Source of the DNA: Sphingobium sp. Ant17
GTDB lineage: Bacteria; Pseudomonadota; Alphaproteobacteria; Sphingomonadales; Sphingomonadaceae
Assembly (NCBI RefSeq): GCF_000588875.1
Contig: NZ_JEMV01000021.1
Location: forward strand, 1-64,000
DNA: 64,000 nucleotides
Direction: 5' to 3'
Within the stretch, counting starts at the first letter, position 1. Every line of letters starts with the position of its first letter. This document shows, one piece after another, positions 55,022 to 64,000 of the stretch. The translations under genes and the position numbers were made by a program. Under the pieces are notes generated by a model, which did no database searches, was not told the DNA's origin, and worked only from the letters and a program-made list of their open reading frames with translations.

Positions 55022-55882
55022 TCACGCTTTGATCTTCCAGCCACGGCGCAGCAGGGTATAACAAAGCGCGCCGAAGAACAGGTTGAGCGTCAACAGCACG
55101 ATGCTGCCGACAATGATGTTGGTATCGGCCGCCGCGACAAAGCCATAGCGGAAACTCGATATGATGTAGAAAAAGGGATTGGCGTGGCTGATTGCCTGGA
55201 AAAAGGGCGGTAACCGGTCGATCGAGTAGAAGGTGCCCGACAGCAAGGCGAGCGGCCCGATCACGAAATTGGTGATGGCCGCGCCATGATCGAACTTCTC
55301 CGCCCAGATCGACGTCAGCACACCAAGGAACGCGATGAAACTGGTGCCGAGCAGCCCAAACCAAATCACGGCCCATAGATGCGCCGGAGTCACGTGGACG
55401 CCAGGCCAAAGCGCCATGGCACCCCATAGGGCACAACCCACGAACACAGCGCGCGTTACCGAAGATCCCGCCAACGCGAACAGCAACTCGCCCACGGAAA
55501 TCGGCGGCATAAGATAATCGACCAGTGTGCCCTGCACCTTGCCCACCATCAGCGCGAAGCTGGCATTGGCGAAACAAGCGTTGATCATGCCCATGATGAT
55601 CAAGCCCGGCGCAATGAAATCGCCAAAGGGCACCGCCTCCCCACGCAGCGTTACAGTCCGGCCACTCCCGCCCAGTGCGACAATGAAGATCACCAGAAAC
55701 ATCAAGGTCGTGATTGCGGGTGCCCATACGGTCTGGAGTTGCACCTTCATGAACCGATGCACCTCCTTGCGGTACAACGCCCACGTTCCCGCCCAGTTGA
55801 TATTGCGGATCGTGGGCACACCAGGTTCGGCGAAGGGCACGGCAAGTGGGGCTTTCGCGGCAATTTTGGGCTGGTCGTTCAT
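55022..55882 (-). CDS. ABC-2 type transporter permease
   Basis: The 286-residue protein has six hydrophobic segments and an amphipathic N-terminal stretch (TWALYRKEVHRFMKVQLQTVWA), the layout of ABC-2 permeases such as KpsM, YadH or NodJ. SGTFYSIDRLPPFFQAISHANPFFYII is the typical ABC-2 C-terminal signature. It would need a separate ATPase; none is adjacent in this window. Polysaccharide export or drug efflux are both possible. The start at MNDQPKIAAK is 116 bases from the divergent gcrA start. Confidence 0.88.
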   Translation of the reverse strand: MNDQPKIAAKAPLAVPFAEPGVPTIRNINWAGTWALYRKEVHRFMKVQLQTVWAPAITTLMFLVIFIVALGGSGRTVTLRGEAVPFGDFIAPGLIIMGMINACFANASFALMVGKVQGTLVDYLMPPISVGELLFALAGSSVTRAVFVGCALWGAMALWPGVHVTPAHLWAVIWFGLLGTSFIAFLGVLTSIWAEKFDHGAAITNFVIGPLALLSGTFYSIDRLPPFFQAISHANPFFYIISSFRYGFVAAADTNIIVGSIVLLTLNLFFGALCYTLLRRGWKIKA

Positions 55883-55998
55883 GGTGGGATCGACTATCGA
55901 CTGGCGCGCCGTGCTGCAAGCGTGCCGTTCAAAGATTTGAACCTGACGCGCTCGTCCCCATATAGGGAAGCATATTGGAATTTGTGAGGAGTTTTTCA

Positions 55999-56700
55999 TT
56001 GTCCTGGACCGACGAGCGTATCGACCAGCTCAAAGGGATGTGGGAGCGCGGTCTGACCGCCAGCCAGATCGCTGAAGAATTGGGCGGCGTCAGCCGCAAT
56101 GCGGTGATTGGCAAGGCCCATCGCCTGGGCCTGCAGTCGCGCCCGTCACCGGTGAAGGCCAATGACGCCCCCAAGAAGGCTGCAGCGGCGAAGAAGCCGG
56201 TAACGACTGCCGAACCCGAGGCACCCGCAGCGCGCGTATCGCCTGCGCCGGTAGCTGCAGCGGCCCCCGTGCCGCCACGTCCTGCCACACCGCCACCGCC
56301 GCCTGCGGCCACTTCACCAGCGGACAATCAGGTTGCGTCAGACGCGCCGTCGCCACCGCCACAGCCACGCATCGTTTCTGTCGGCCCAGGGGGCTTCTTG
56401 CGTCAAGGTCCGGGCGATCAGCAAGCGCCGATCCCGCCAGCTCCGCCGCGTCGCCTGGTTCCAGCGAAACCTAGCGCGGAGATTGCCGACAAGACGTCGT
56501 TGCTCGACCTGACCGAACGGATCTGCAAATGGCCGATGGGTCATCCGGGCGAACCCGACTTCCACTTCTGCGGGGTAGCGGTCAATCCGGGCTTCCCTTA
56601 TTGCGTGGAACATTGCGGCCGCGCCTATCAGGCGCAACTGCCGCGCGGGACACGCCGCCCGCCCCCGCCTCTGCCTTTTGGCGGCCCGCGCGTCCGCTAA
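55999..56700 (+). CDS. gcrA: Cell-cycle regulator GcrA
   Basis: The 233-residue protein begins (M)SWTDERIDQLKGMWERGLTA, the conserved GcrA DNA-binding N-terminus, continues SRNAVIGKAHRLGL, has a long Ala/Pro-rich linker (about 60-165), and ends with the sigma-70-interacting domain CKWPMGHPGEPDFHFCG and YCVEHCGRAY. The likely start is TTG 55999 because GAGGAG lies 9 bases upstream and homologues begin MSWT. GcrA acts at CcrM-methylated GANTC promoters. Terminators for this gene and the converging barrel gene follow. Confidence 0.93.
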   Translation: MSWTDERIDQLKGMWERGLTASQIAEELGGVSRNAVIGKAHRLGLQSRPSPVKANDAPKKAAAAKKPVTTAEPEAPAARVSPAPVAAAAPVPPRPATPPPPPAATSPADNQVASDAPSPPPQPRIVSVGPGGFLRQGPGDQQAPIPPAPPRRLVPAKPSAEIADKTSLLDLTERICKWPMGHPGEPDFHFCGVAVNPGFPYCVEHCGRAYQAQLPRGTRRPPPPLPFGGPRVR

Positions 56701-56704
56701 GCCA

Positions 56705-56738
56705 TAAAAAAGGCCGCCCCGAAAGGCGGCCTTTTTAT
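56705..56738 (+). terminator. Intrinsic terminator of gcrA
   Basis: GGCCGCC and GGCGGCC pair around CCGAAA, flanked by AAAAAA and TTTTTA. Confidence 0.9.
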
Positions 56739-56751
56739 TGTCCGATAGAAA

Positions 56752-56784
56752 GGGGCGGAGGCGAAAGCCCCCGCCCCTTTTTCG
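56752..56784 (-). terminator. Intrinsic terminator of the outer-membrane protein gene
   Basis: GGGGCGGAGGC and GCCCCCGCCCC pair with one mismatch around GAAA; on the minus strand a T run follows. Confidence 0.8.
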
Positions 56785-56785
56785 A

Positions 56786-57626
56786 TCAGAAGCGGAAGCT
56801 GGTCGTGACCATCACGCTCTGCGTGTCGAACTTGTCGCCACGGTTCATGCTGGTGCCGCCCGATGGCGTAATCAGGAACGGGTTGGTCGCCGGCGCACTG
56901 CCTGCGCCCACATCGACCCGATAGTCGTTCACATTGTAACGGGTCCACAAATAGCGGGCACCAATCGAGAAATTATCCGATACCTTGGCTTCGATGCCGC
57001 CACCCATGGTGTAGCCCCAGGCGTCTTCCTTGCTGTCAATTTCGGTAAAGCTGTTCGCACCATTGCTGGTAGCGAAGCTGTTCTTCACCTTGCATAGGCC
57101 AGGCCGCCAGTGATATAGGGCATGATGCCGCCAGGCGTGGTATAACCCAGGCGTGCGCGCAAATTGCCATTCCAGTCGATCCGACGAGTCATTTCATAGA
57201 AAGCTGGGGTGGTGGAATATTCGGTGACGCTGTCACTGATATAAGCCTTCCCTGCTTCGGCGACGACACCGGCAACGATGCTGCCGAATTGGCGATCGTA
57301 GCAACATGACCCATCCAGCCAATGGCATCCTTGTCCGCGTTGCAGCCGCTGGCGGGCGTGGAACCGCGCGCGGATCCACCACAGGTGCCAGGGGAAAAGG
57401 CGTTGGCACCGGTGCCGGTCCTGACCACATCGTCATAATCGCCGTCGGCATCGGTGTCGAAGCGCAGATGTTCTTCGCCATCTCCCTTCTGCCAGTTGTA
57501 ACCGAACGAACCACCGATATAGGGGCCGGTCCAATCGACCGCGCCCGTGCTGTCCTGCGCCATCACAGGGGTAGCCAGCACAAATGCCAGCGTGGCACCA
57601 AGCGGTGCAAAATGGCTCAACTTCAT
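56786..57626 (-). CDS. Outer-membrane beta-barrel protein (Omp25/31 type), two frameshifts as sequenced
   Basis: Restored, this is about 280 residues. A signal peptide ends ATPVMAQ; VDWTGPYIGGSFGYNWQKGD is the first strand typical of porin-like opacity proteins of alphaproteobacteria, GGGIEAKVSDNFSIGARYLW a late pair, and the chain ends in FRF, an outer-membrane insertion signature. Two single-base gaps, at about 57301 (GTTGCTAC should be GTTGGCTAC) and 57092 (GCAAGG needs one base), break it into three pieces. GAGGAG lies 9 bases before the ATG at 57626. Confidence 0.88.
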
Positions 57627-57783
57627 GTAAATTTCTCCTCGCCTGGGGGCGTCAATATCCCTCTTGCATGGCGCTAACGGTCTGAATGCAGGGTTTGTTT
57701 CACGCTTTATCGTAACTTTTCGTTGCTGTGCCGCATAAGACACAGTGCTTGCGCGCCACGCCTGCCCGCCTATAGCTATGATC

Positions 57784-59762
<1,979 letters not shown>

Positions 59763-59787
59763 GGCGCCCTCAGGCTACCTCCAGTTC

Positions 59788-59867
59788 CTCTCCTTCAGGG
59801 GTGGGGTCTATCCCACGCTATGCACTTGGACGATGCCCAACCCCTCCCCTGAAGGGGAGGGGCTTTG
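59788..59867. repeat. Inverted GC-rich repeat after parE
   Basis: CTCTCCTTCAGGGGTGGGGT (from 59789) and CCCCTCCCCTGAAGGGGAGG (from 59841) form a long imperfect stem. It can terminate parE transcription and belongs to the general class of intergenic repeats seen at 24935-25225. Confidence 0.65.
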
Positions 59868-59882
59868 TCGGGGCACATAACC

Positions 59883-61157
59883 ATGTTGGCGCGGCTCTTT
59901 GCGACGCTCTTGATCCTGTTGAGCATCGCCCTACCCGCCCAGGCTGCACCCACACCCGCTTATCAAGCCCGCGCCCAACAACTGCTTCGCCTTCTCACGT
60001 CGCCTGGCAACGAAGCCGCCTATTTCTCTCCCCTCTTCCTTGATGCTGTCCCTGTGGACCGCTGGCGCGCGGTTGCTGCTGATCTGCGCGCGCAGCATGG
60101 CCAACCGCTCGCGCTGGGGTCTGTGCGGCAAGACAGCGCCACGGCCGGACAAGTCGAAATCCGTTACGAACGCGCTATGGTGGGGTTCACCCTTGTCGTT
60201 GCTCCCCAGCCACCCGGTCGCGTCGTGGGCCTGCGGATCGTCGGCGCGCGTACCGCCAATGACAACATGGCCAAGGTCATGACGGACATCGCCGCCCTCC
60301 CCGGCACGACCAGTTTCGCGGTTGCGACCTTAGGCGACACCCCGCCCCAGCTACGAGAGGCGCATCGCGCCGAGGCTGTGATGGCCATCGGTTCCAGCTT
60401 CAAGCTCACCATCCTTGCGGAACTGGCGCGCGCCGTAGCGGCGGGCGAGCGGCGCTGGAGCGACGTCATTCCGCTCGAAGCCAAGAGCTTTTCCGGCCGT
60501 CTTTTGCACTGGCCAGACCGCGCGCCGATGACGCTGCACAGCCTGGCTACCGCAATGATCGCTGAAAGCGATAATAACGCGACCGATACGCTGCTGCTGG
60601 CGCTAGGCCGCGACAATGTGGACGCCATGCTCGCGAAAAGCGGTCATGCGAACCCGGATCGAGCGCTGCCCCTGCTCACTACCGCCGAAGCCTTTGCGCT
60701 CAAAATGCCCGCCAATGCCGACCTGCGGCGGCGTTATGCCACAGCATCCCCCGACGCGCGCCGGGCGCTGCTGCGCGAAGCCGCGCCCCGCCTGACCGCC
60801 GACAAGGTGGATGTCGGCAGTGTCGCCGAAACCCCGACCGCGATCGAAGAGGTCGAATGGTTTGCCAGTGCGACCGACATGATCGCGCAACTCGACTGGC
60901 TGCGCGTCCATGGCGGTGATGCCCTGTCGATCATGGCGATCGAACCCGGCATCGCCCCCGCCGATGCGAGGCGCTGGGCCTATCTCGGCTATAAGGGGGG
61001 CAGCGAACCGGGCGTGATGGCCATGAGCTTCCTCGGGCGGCGTCAGGACGGACAATGGCGCGCCATCAGCTCCAGCTGGAACAATCCCGTTGCGCGCCTG
61101 GACGAAGCGCGGTTCGTAGCGTTGATGACCCGCGCGCTCAACCTGCTGGCTGAATGA
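59883..61157 (+). CDS. Class A beta-lactamase-like serine hydrolase (ORF12-type)
   Basis: The 424-residue protein has a signal peptide (LSIALPAQA-AP) and an N-terminal region of about 100 residues resembling an NTF2-like domain (YFSPLFLDAVPVDRW). The hydrolase part has the three active-site motifs: S-x-x-K in GSSFKL, SDN in AESDNNATD, and KGG in LGYKGGSEPG in place of KTG. This architecture resembles the ORF12/LpqF group, whose members are esterases rather than antibiotic hydrolases. Resistance cannot be inferred from sequence. It lies 121 bases after parE. Confidence 0.85.
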   Translation: MLARLFATLLILLSIALPAQAAPTPAYQARAQQLLRLLTSPGNEAAYFSPLFLDAVPVDRWRAVAADLRAQHGQPLALGSVRQDSATAGQVEIRYERAMVGFTLVVAPQPPGRVVGLRIVGARTANDNMAKVMTDIAALPGTTSFAVATLGDTPPQLREAHRAEAVMAIGSSFKLTILAELARAVAAGERRWSDVIPLEAKSFSGRLLHWPDRAPMTLHSLATAMIAESDNNATDTLLLALGRDNVDAMLAKSGHANPDRALPLLTTAEAFALKMPANADLRRRYATASPDARRALLREAAPRLTADKVDVGSVAETPTAIEEVEWFASATDMIAQLDWLRVHGGDALSIMAIEPGIAPADARRWAYLGYKGGSEPGVMAMSFLGRRQDGQWRAISSSWNNPVARLDEARFVALMTRALNLLAE

Positions 61158-61171
61158 GCAGCGGCATCTAG

Positions 61172-61963
61172 TCAGTCCAGCAGCGCTTCAACCAGCGCCT
61201 TGACCTTCTTCTGCCGCCATTGCGGCAAGGGTGCGATCAGCCAGTAGCTGAGCAGGCTTGGCGTCGCCTCCCCCACCTGCCGCACCCGGCCTGCCGCCAG
61301 ATCGGCCTGTACCAGCAGCAAGGGCACACGCGCCCGGCCAAAGCCGTTGGCCGCCGCCTCGATCGCCAGCCCGCCATCGGCCACACGGATGACCGCAGGA
61401 TTGTCACCCGCCGGGCAACCCGGCCAGTCAATCGTCTGTTCCGGCCCGCCTTGGGCTGCTTCCACCGTGACGAAGGCCGCCTCGCCCAGCTTCACCCCTT
61501 CATGCTCGCCCGCCGCATCGGTCAGGCGCAGTGCGAGGTCGAGATTGGCTTCGGTAAAGTCCAGCGCCTCGTCCGCCGCGATCAGTTGGAACGTCAGGTC
61601 GGGCTGATGCACAGCATAGGCGGCCAAGCGTGGCTGCAGCCATTTGGCGGTGATATCGCGCGGCGCGGCGATGGTTAGTGCGCTGCTCGCCTGGCCCGCC
61701 TGCATCGCCCGCACGGCATCCTCAAACTCCAGGAAACCGGCGCGTAGGGCATCCAGCCCCGCTTCGGTTTCCGGCGTCAATTCCAGTCCCTTGGGCGTGC
61801 GGCGGAACAGCACCACGCCCAGCAGATCTTCCAACGCGCGAATCTGTTGCCCCACGGCTGCCGGCGTCACCGCCAGTTCGTCCGCCGCGCGCGTGAACGA
61901 CAAATGCCGCGCCGCCGCATCCAGCACGCGCAGGCCGTTGAGCGGCAAATGCGTCCGCTTCAT
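61172..61963 (-). CDS. LysR-family transcriptional regulator (GcvA-like)
   Basis: The 263-residue protein has an N-terminal winged helix (LPLNGLRVLDAAARHLSFTRAA, TPAAVGQQIRALEDLLGVVLFRR) matching the GcvA subgroup and a truncated effector domain. LPLNGLR and TPAAVGQQIR are GcvA signatures. The effector domain is slightly shorter than the usual 300-residue LTTR. Its start overlaps the apaG stop (ATGA), so it is the last gene of the leuB-metZ-apaG run. The regulated genes are not visible here. Confidence 0.88.
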   Translation of the reverse strand: MKRTHLPLNGLRVLDAAARHLSFTRAADELAVTPAAVGQQIRALEDLLGVVLFRRTPKGLELTPETEAGLDALRAGFLEFEDAVRAMQAGQASSALTIAAPRDITAKWLQPRLAAYAVHQPDLTFQLIAADEALDFTEANLDLALRLTDAAGEHEGVKLGEAAFVTVEAAQGGPEQTIDWPGCPAGDNPAVIRVADGGLAIEAAANGFGRARVPLLLVQADLAAGRVRQVGEATPSLLSYWLIAPLPQWRQKKVKALVEALLD

Positions 61964-62358
61964 TCGGCCACCGCCGGCGCGATCAGCGCGAAATGGGGGA
62001 TGGCGACCTCGAACGTCTCGCCGCTGACACCGATCATGCGGTAGCTGCCCTTCATCGATCCGGTAGGGGTGTTGAGCGGGCAGCCGGAAACATAATCATA
62101 GCTTTTGCCCGGCTGCACCACTGGCTGTTCGCCCACCACCCCGTCGCCATCGACCCGATGCTGGGCACCGCGCCCGTCGGTGATGACCCAATGACGGGTC
62201 AGCAACTGGACCGGTTGCGTGCCCTGGTTTTCGATGCGGATATGATAAGCCCAGAACCAGCGGCCCCGGTCCGGCTCCGACTGTTCGGGCAGGAAGGAAA
62301 CGGCGACATGGACGATGACGTCCTGCGTCTTGGCGTGGAAGGGGAAAAGTGCGTTCAC
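61960..62358 (-). CDS. apaG: ApaG protein
   Basis: The 132-residue protein has the ApaG fibronectin-III-like fold: VIVHVAVSFLPEQSEPDRGR, WFWAYHIRIENQG, LLTRHWVITDGRG, VVGEQPVVQPGKSYDYVSGC and GSMKGSYRM. It is associated with Co2+/Mg2+ homeostasis in enterics. The start is GTG at 62358. It lies 33 bases downstream of metZ and overlaps the LysR gene by four bases. Confidence 0.92.
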   Translation of the reverse strand: MNALFPFHAKTQDVIVHVAVSFLPEQSEPDRGRWFWAYHIRIENQGTQPVQLLTRHWVITDGRGAQHRVDGDGVVGEQPVVQPGKSYDYVSGCPLNTPTGSMKGSYRMIGVSGETFEVAIPHFALIAPAVAE

Positions 62359-62391
62359 GGTCTTACGAATGCGCCCTTACCCCCTTGCCCG

Positions 62392-63600
62392 TCAACGCCC
62401 GATCGTCCGCAACGCCTGATCCAGATCGGCGATCACATCGTCCGCATCCTCCAGCCCGACATTGAGCCGTAGCATGTCTTCGGTGATCCCGACTTCCAGC
62501 CGCGCAGCCTCCGCCATGCCATAATGGGTGGTCGACGCGGGGTGCGTCATCAGCGAGCGCGAATCGCCGATATTGTTGCTGATATCGACCAGTTGCAGCC
62601 CATTCAGCAGCCCGTGTGCCTCCGCCCGACCACCGCCGACATAGAGCGAGAAAATAGGCCCCGCCATTTCCATCTGGCGCATTGCCAGCGCATGTTGCGG
62701 GTGGCTCTCCAGCCCCGGATACAGCACCTTGGCGACGCGGCCTTCAAGAAATTTCGCGACCTTGAGCGCATTTTCGCTCTGCCGCCGAATCCGCAGGTCC
62801 AGCGTCTCCAGTCCCTTGAGCACGACCCAGGCATTGAACGCGCTGAGCGTCGGCCCGGTGTTGCGGTGGAAGGGCAGCAGTATATTGGTGATCCATTCCC
62901 GCGTACCGCAAATCGCGCCAGCCAGCACGCGGCCCTGCCCGTCCATCATCTTGGTCGCACTATAAGCCACGACGTCCGCGCCAAATTCCATCGGCCGCTG
63001 GAGCGCGGGGGTGGCGAAGGCATTGTCGACGACGCTGGTAATGCCATGGGCCTTTGCGATCGCGCAGATCGCCGCCATGTCGGCGACATCCATCGTCGGA
63101 TTAGCCGGGGTTTCGAAGAAGACGACCTTGGTGTTGGGCCGGATCGCCGCTTCCCATGCAGCATTGTCGGTGGCGTCGACCGTGGTCGTTTCGATGCCGA
63201 ATTTGGGCAGCAGCGTGTCGGTCAGCCAGCGGCAGGAGCCGAACAATGCCTTGCCAGCAACGACATGGTCGCCCGCAGACAATTGGCACAGCAAGGCGGC
63301 CGTCATCGCCGCCATACCGGTCGCGGTGGCGCGGCAGGCCTCTGCCCCTTCCAGCAGCGCGATACGCTGTTCCAGCATCTCGACCGTCGGGTTTTGCAAA
63401 CGGCTATAGGTCATGCCCTGCTGCTCGCCGGCAAAGCGTGCGGCGGCATCCTCCGCCCGGTCATAGCAATAGCCGCTGCTCAGGAAGAGCGCTTCGGACG
63501 TTTCGCCATATTCGGTACGCGCCGTGCCGCCCCGCACCGCGATCGTCGCGGGCTTCCAATGCTTGGTGATTTCAGGGTCTTGCCCGCTTTTCCGCTTCAT
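62392..63600 (-). CDS. metZ: O-succinylhomoserine sulfhydrylase
   Basis: The 402-residue PLP enzyme of the Cys/Met metabolism family makes homocysteine directly from O-succinylhomoserine and sulfide. KPATIAVRGGTARTEYGETS is the MetZ N-terminus; YSRLQNPTVEMLEQRIALLE, and the PLP lysine in VVAYSATKMMDGQGRV are diagnostic. NPTMDVADM and LMTHPASTTHYGM complete the active site. It follows leuB by 10 bases and precedes apaG, so methionine and leucine genes share one minus-strand unit. The start at MKRKSGQDPE is chosen. Confidence 0.94.
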   Translation of the reverse strand: MKRKSGQDPEITKHWKPATIAVRGGTARTEYGETSEALFLSSGYCYDRAEDAAARFAGEQQGMTYSRLQNPTVEMLEQRIALLEGAEACRATATGMAAMTAALLCQLSAGDHVVAGKALFGSCRWLTDTLLPKFGIETTTVDATDNAAWEAAIRPNTKVVFFETPANPTMDVADMAAICAIAKAHGITSVVDNAFATPALQRPMEFGADVVAYSATKMMDGQGRVLAGAICGTREWITNILLPFHRNTGPTLSAFNAWVVLKGLETLDLRIRRQSENALKVAKFLEGRVAKVLYPGLESHPQHALAMRQMEMAGPIFSLYVGGGRAEAHGLLNGLQLVDISNNIGDSRSLMTHPASTTHYGMAEAARLEVGITEDMLRLNVGLEDADDVIADLDQALRTIGR

Positions 63601-63610
63601 CGTCTGTTCC

Positions 63611-64000
63611 TCAGTCCAGCGCCGCCAGCACCGCGTCACCCATTTCCACCGTCGTCATCGTGCCGCCCAGATCGGGGCTGCGCGCGCCATTGGCCAGCGC
63701 TTTGGCGACGGCGCGTTCGATCCGGTCGGCCTGATCGGCCATGCCCAGCGAATAGCGCAGCAACATCGCCGCCGACAGCACCGTCGCGAGCGGATTGGCC
63801 TTGCCGGTGCCCGCAATGTCGGGGGCGGAGCCGTGGATCGGCTCATACAGCCCCTGGCCGCTGCCGTTGAGCGTCGCCGATGCCAGCATGCCGATGGAGC
63901 CAACGCACATGCTGGCCTGATCCGACAAAATGTCGCCAAAGAGGTTGCCGGTGACGATCACGTCGAACTGGCCGGGGTTGCGGACCAGCTGCATCGCGGC
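63611..64000 (-). CDS. leuB: 3-isopropylmalate dehydrogenase, C-terminal part (truncated by window)
   Basis: The last 130 codons or so are inside the window; the gene continues past the right edge. [40 protein letters not shown] and [12 protein letters not shown] are hallmarks of LeuB, the NAD-dependent decarboxylating dehydrogenase of leucine synthesis. LeuB's metal site (GDILSD) and NAD-adenine loop (HGSAPDIAG) are both present. It is read before metZ on the minus strand. Confidence 0.95.
   Translation of the reverse strand, partial: AAMQLVRNPGQFDVIVTGNLFGDILSDQASMCVGSIGMLASATLNGSGQGLYEPIHGSAPDIAGTGKANPLATVLSAAMLLRYSLGMADQADRIERAVAKALANGARSPDLGGTMTTVEMGDAVLAALD

Noticed and set aside
62359..63610. 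A SAM riboswitch for metZ
   Set aside because: metZ starts only 10 bases after the leuB stop, so there is no leader sequence to hold one.

Overview
The window looks like a chromosomal segment of a GC-rich alphaproteobacterium of the Sphingomonadaceae (Sphingomonas/Sphingobium type). The evidence is the high GC content, a gcrA and a chpT homologue (alphaproteobacterial cell-cycle regulators), a long Lys/Ala-tailed trigger factor, a TonB-dependent receptor, a FecI/FecR pair, and dispersed REP-like hairpins around a TTCGACAGGCTCAG core. Almost everything is core metabolism and housekeeping. There is no prophage, integrase, transposase, CRISPR array or recognisable defence island.

Layout. 0-10 kb: the edge of a cysteine desulfurase gene, an alpha/beta hydrolase, an HPP-CBS membrane protein, rpiB-glyA-nrdR, a GIY-YIG ORF read in frame into trmJ, a CinA-type protein, map, and glnB-glnA. 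10-17 kb: chpT, a JAMM peptidase, rluD, rpoH, mtgA and a TonB receptor. 17-22 kb (minus strand): tRNA-Leu, tig, a GT2 glycosyltransferase, clpP, clpX. 22-31 kb: fecI-fecR, cobB with a decayed second copy of its 5' end among repeats, a MOSC protein, a TUDOR-like protein, a GT4 glycosyltransferase, rarA and tRNA-Thr, then a gene-free stretch with two perfect tandem DnaA boxes. 31-41 kb: small secreted proteins, an EVE protein, an IPNS-like oxygenase, folB, DUF1285-Nudix-cca, a degenerate-GGDEF/EAL protein and parC. 41-48 kb: the trehalose cluster otsB-GH15-otsA, purC, a TSUP permease and purS-purQ. 48-56 kb: a polysaccharide cluster (Wzc-like kinase, Wza-like lipoprotein, wecC, wecB, ugd) and an ABC-2 permease. 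56-64 kb: gcrA, an outer-membrane barrel protein, parE, a class A beta-lactamase-like protein, and the minus-strand run leuB-metZ-apaG-lysR.

The most important caveat is that many reading frames are broken. rpoH, tig, parC, parE, a GT4 gene, a TSUP gene, a DUF1285 gene and an outer-membrane protein gene (twice) each need one extra base to restore a family-typical protein. The desulfurase start and the GIY-YIG end may have the same problem. All are minus-one changes and several hit normally essential genes, so I read them as base-dropout errors in the assembly rather than biology. I annotate these genes as whole loci.

I found no convincing new multi-gene system. The best unexplained signals are a 61-nt inverted repeat pair (9962-10022 and 13971-14031), the tandem DnaA boxes next to an AT-rich palindrome (30303-30455), the cobB remnant, and the GIY-YIG/TrmJ readthrough through REP-derived sequence.
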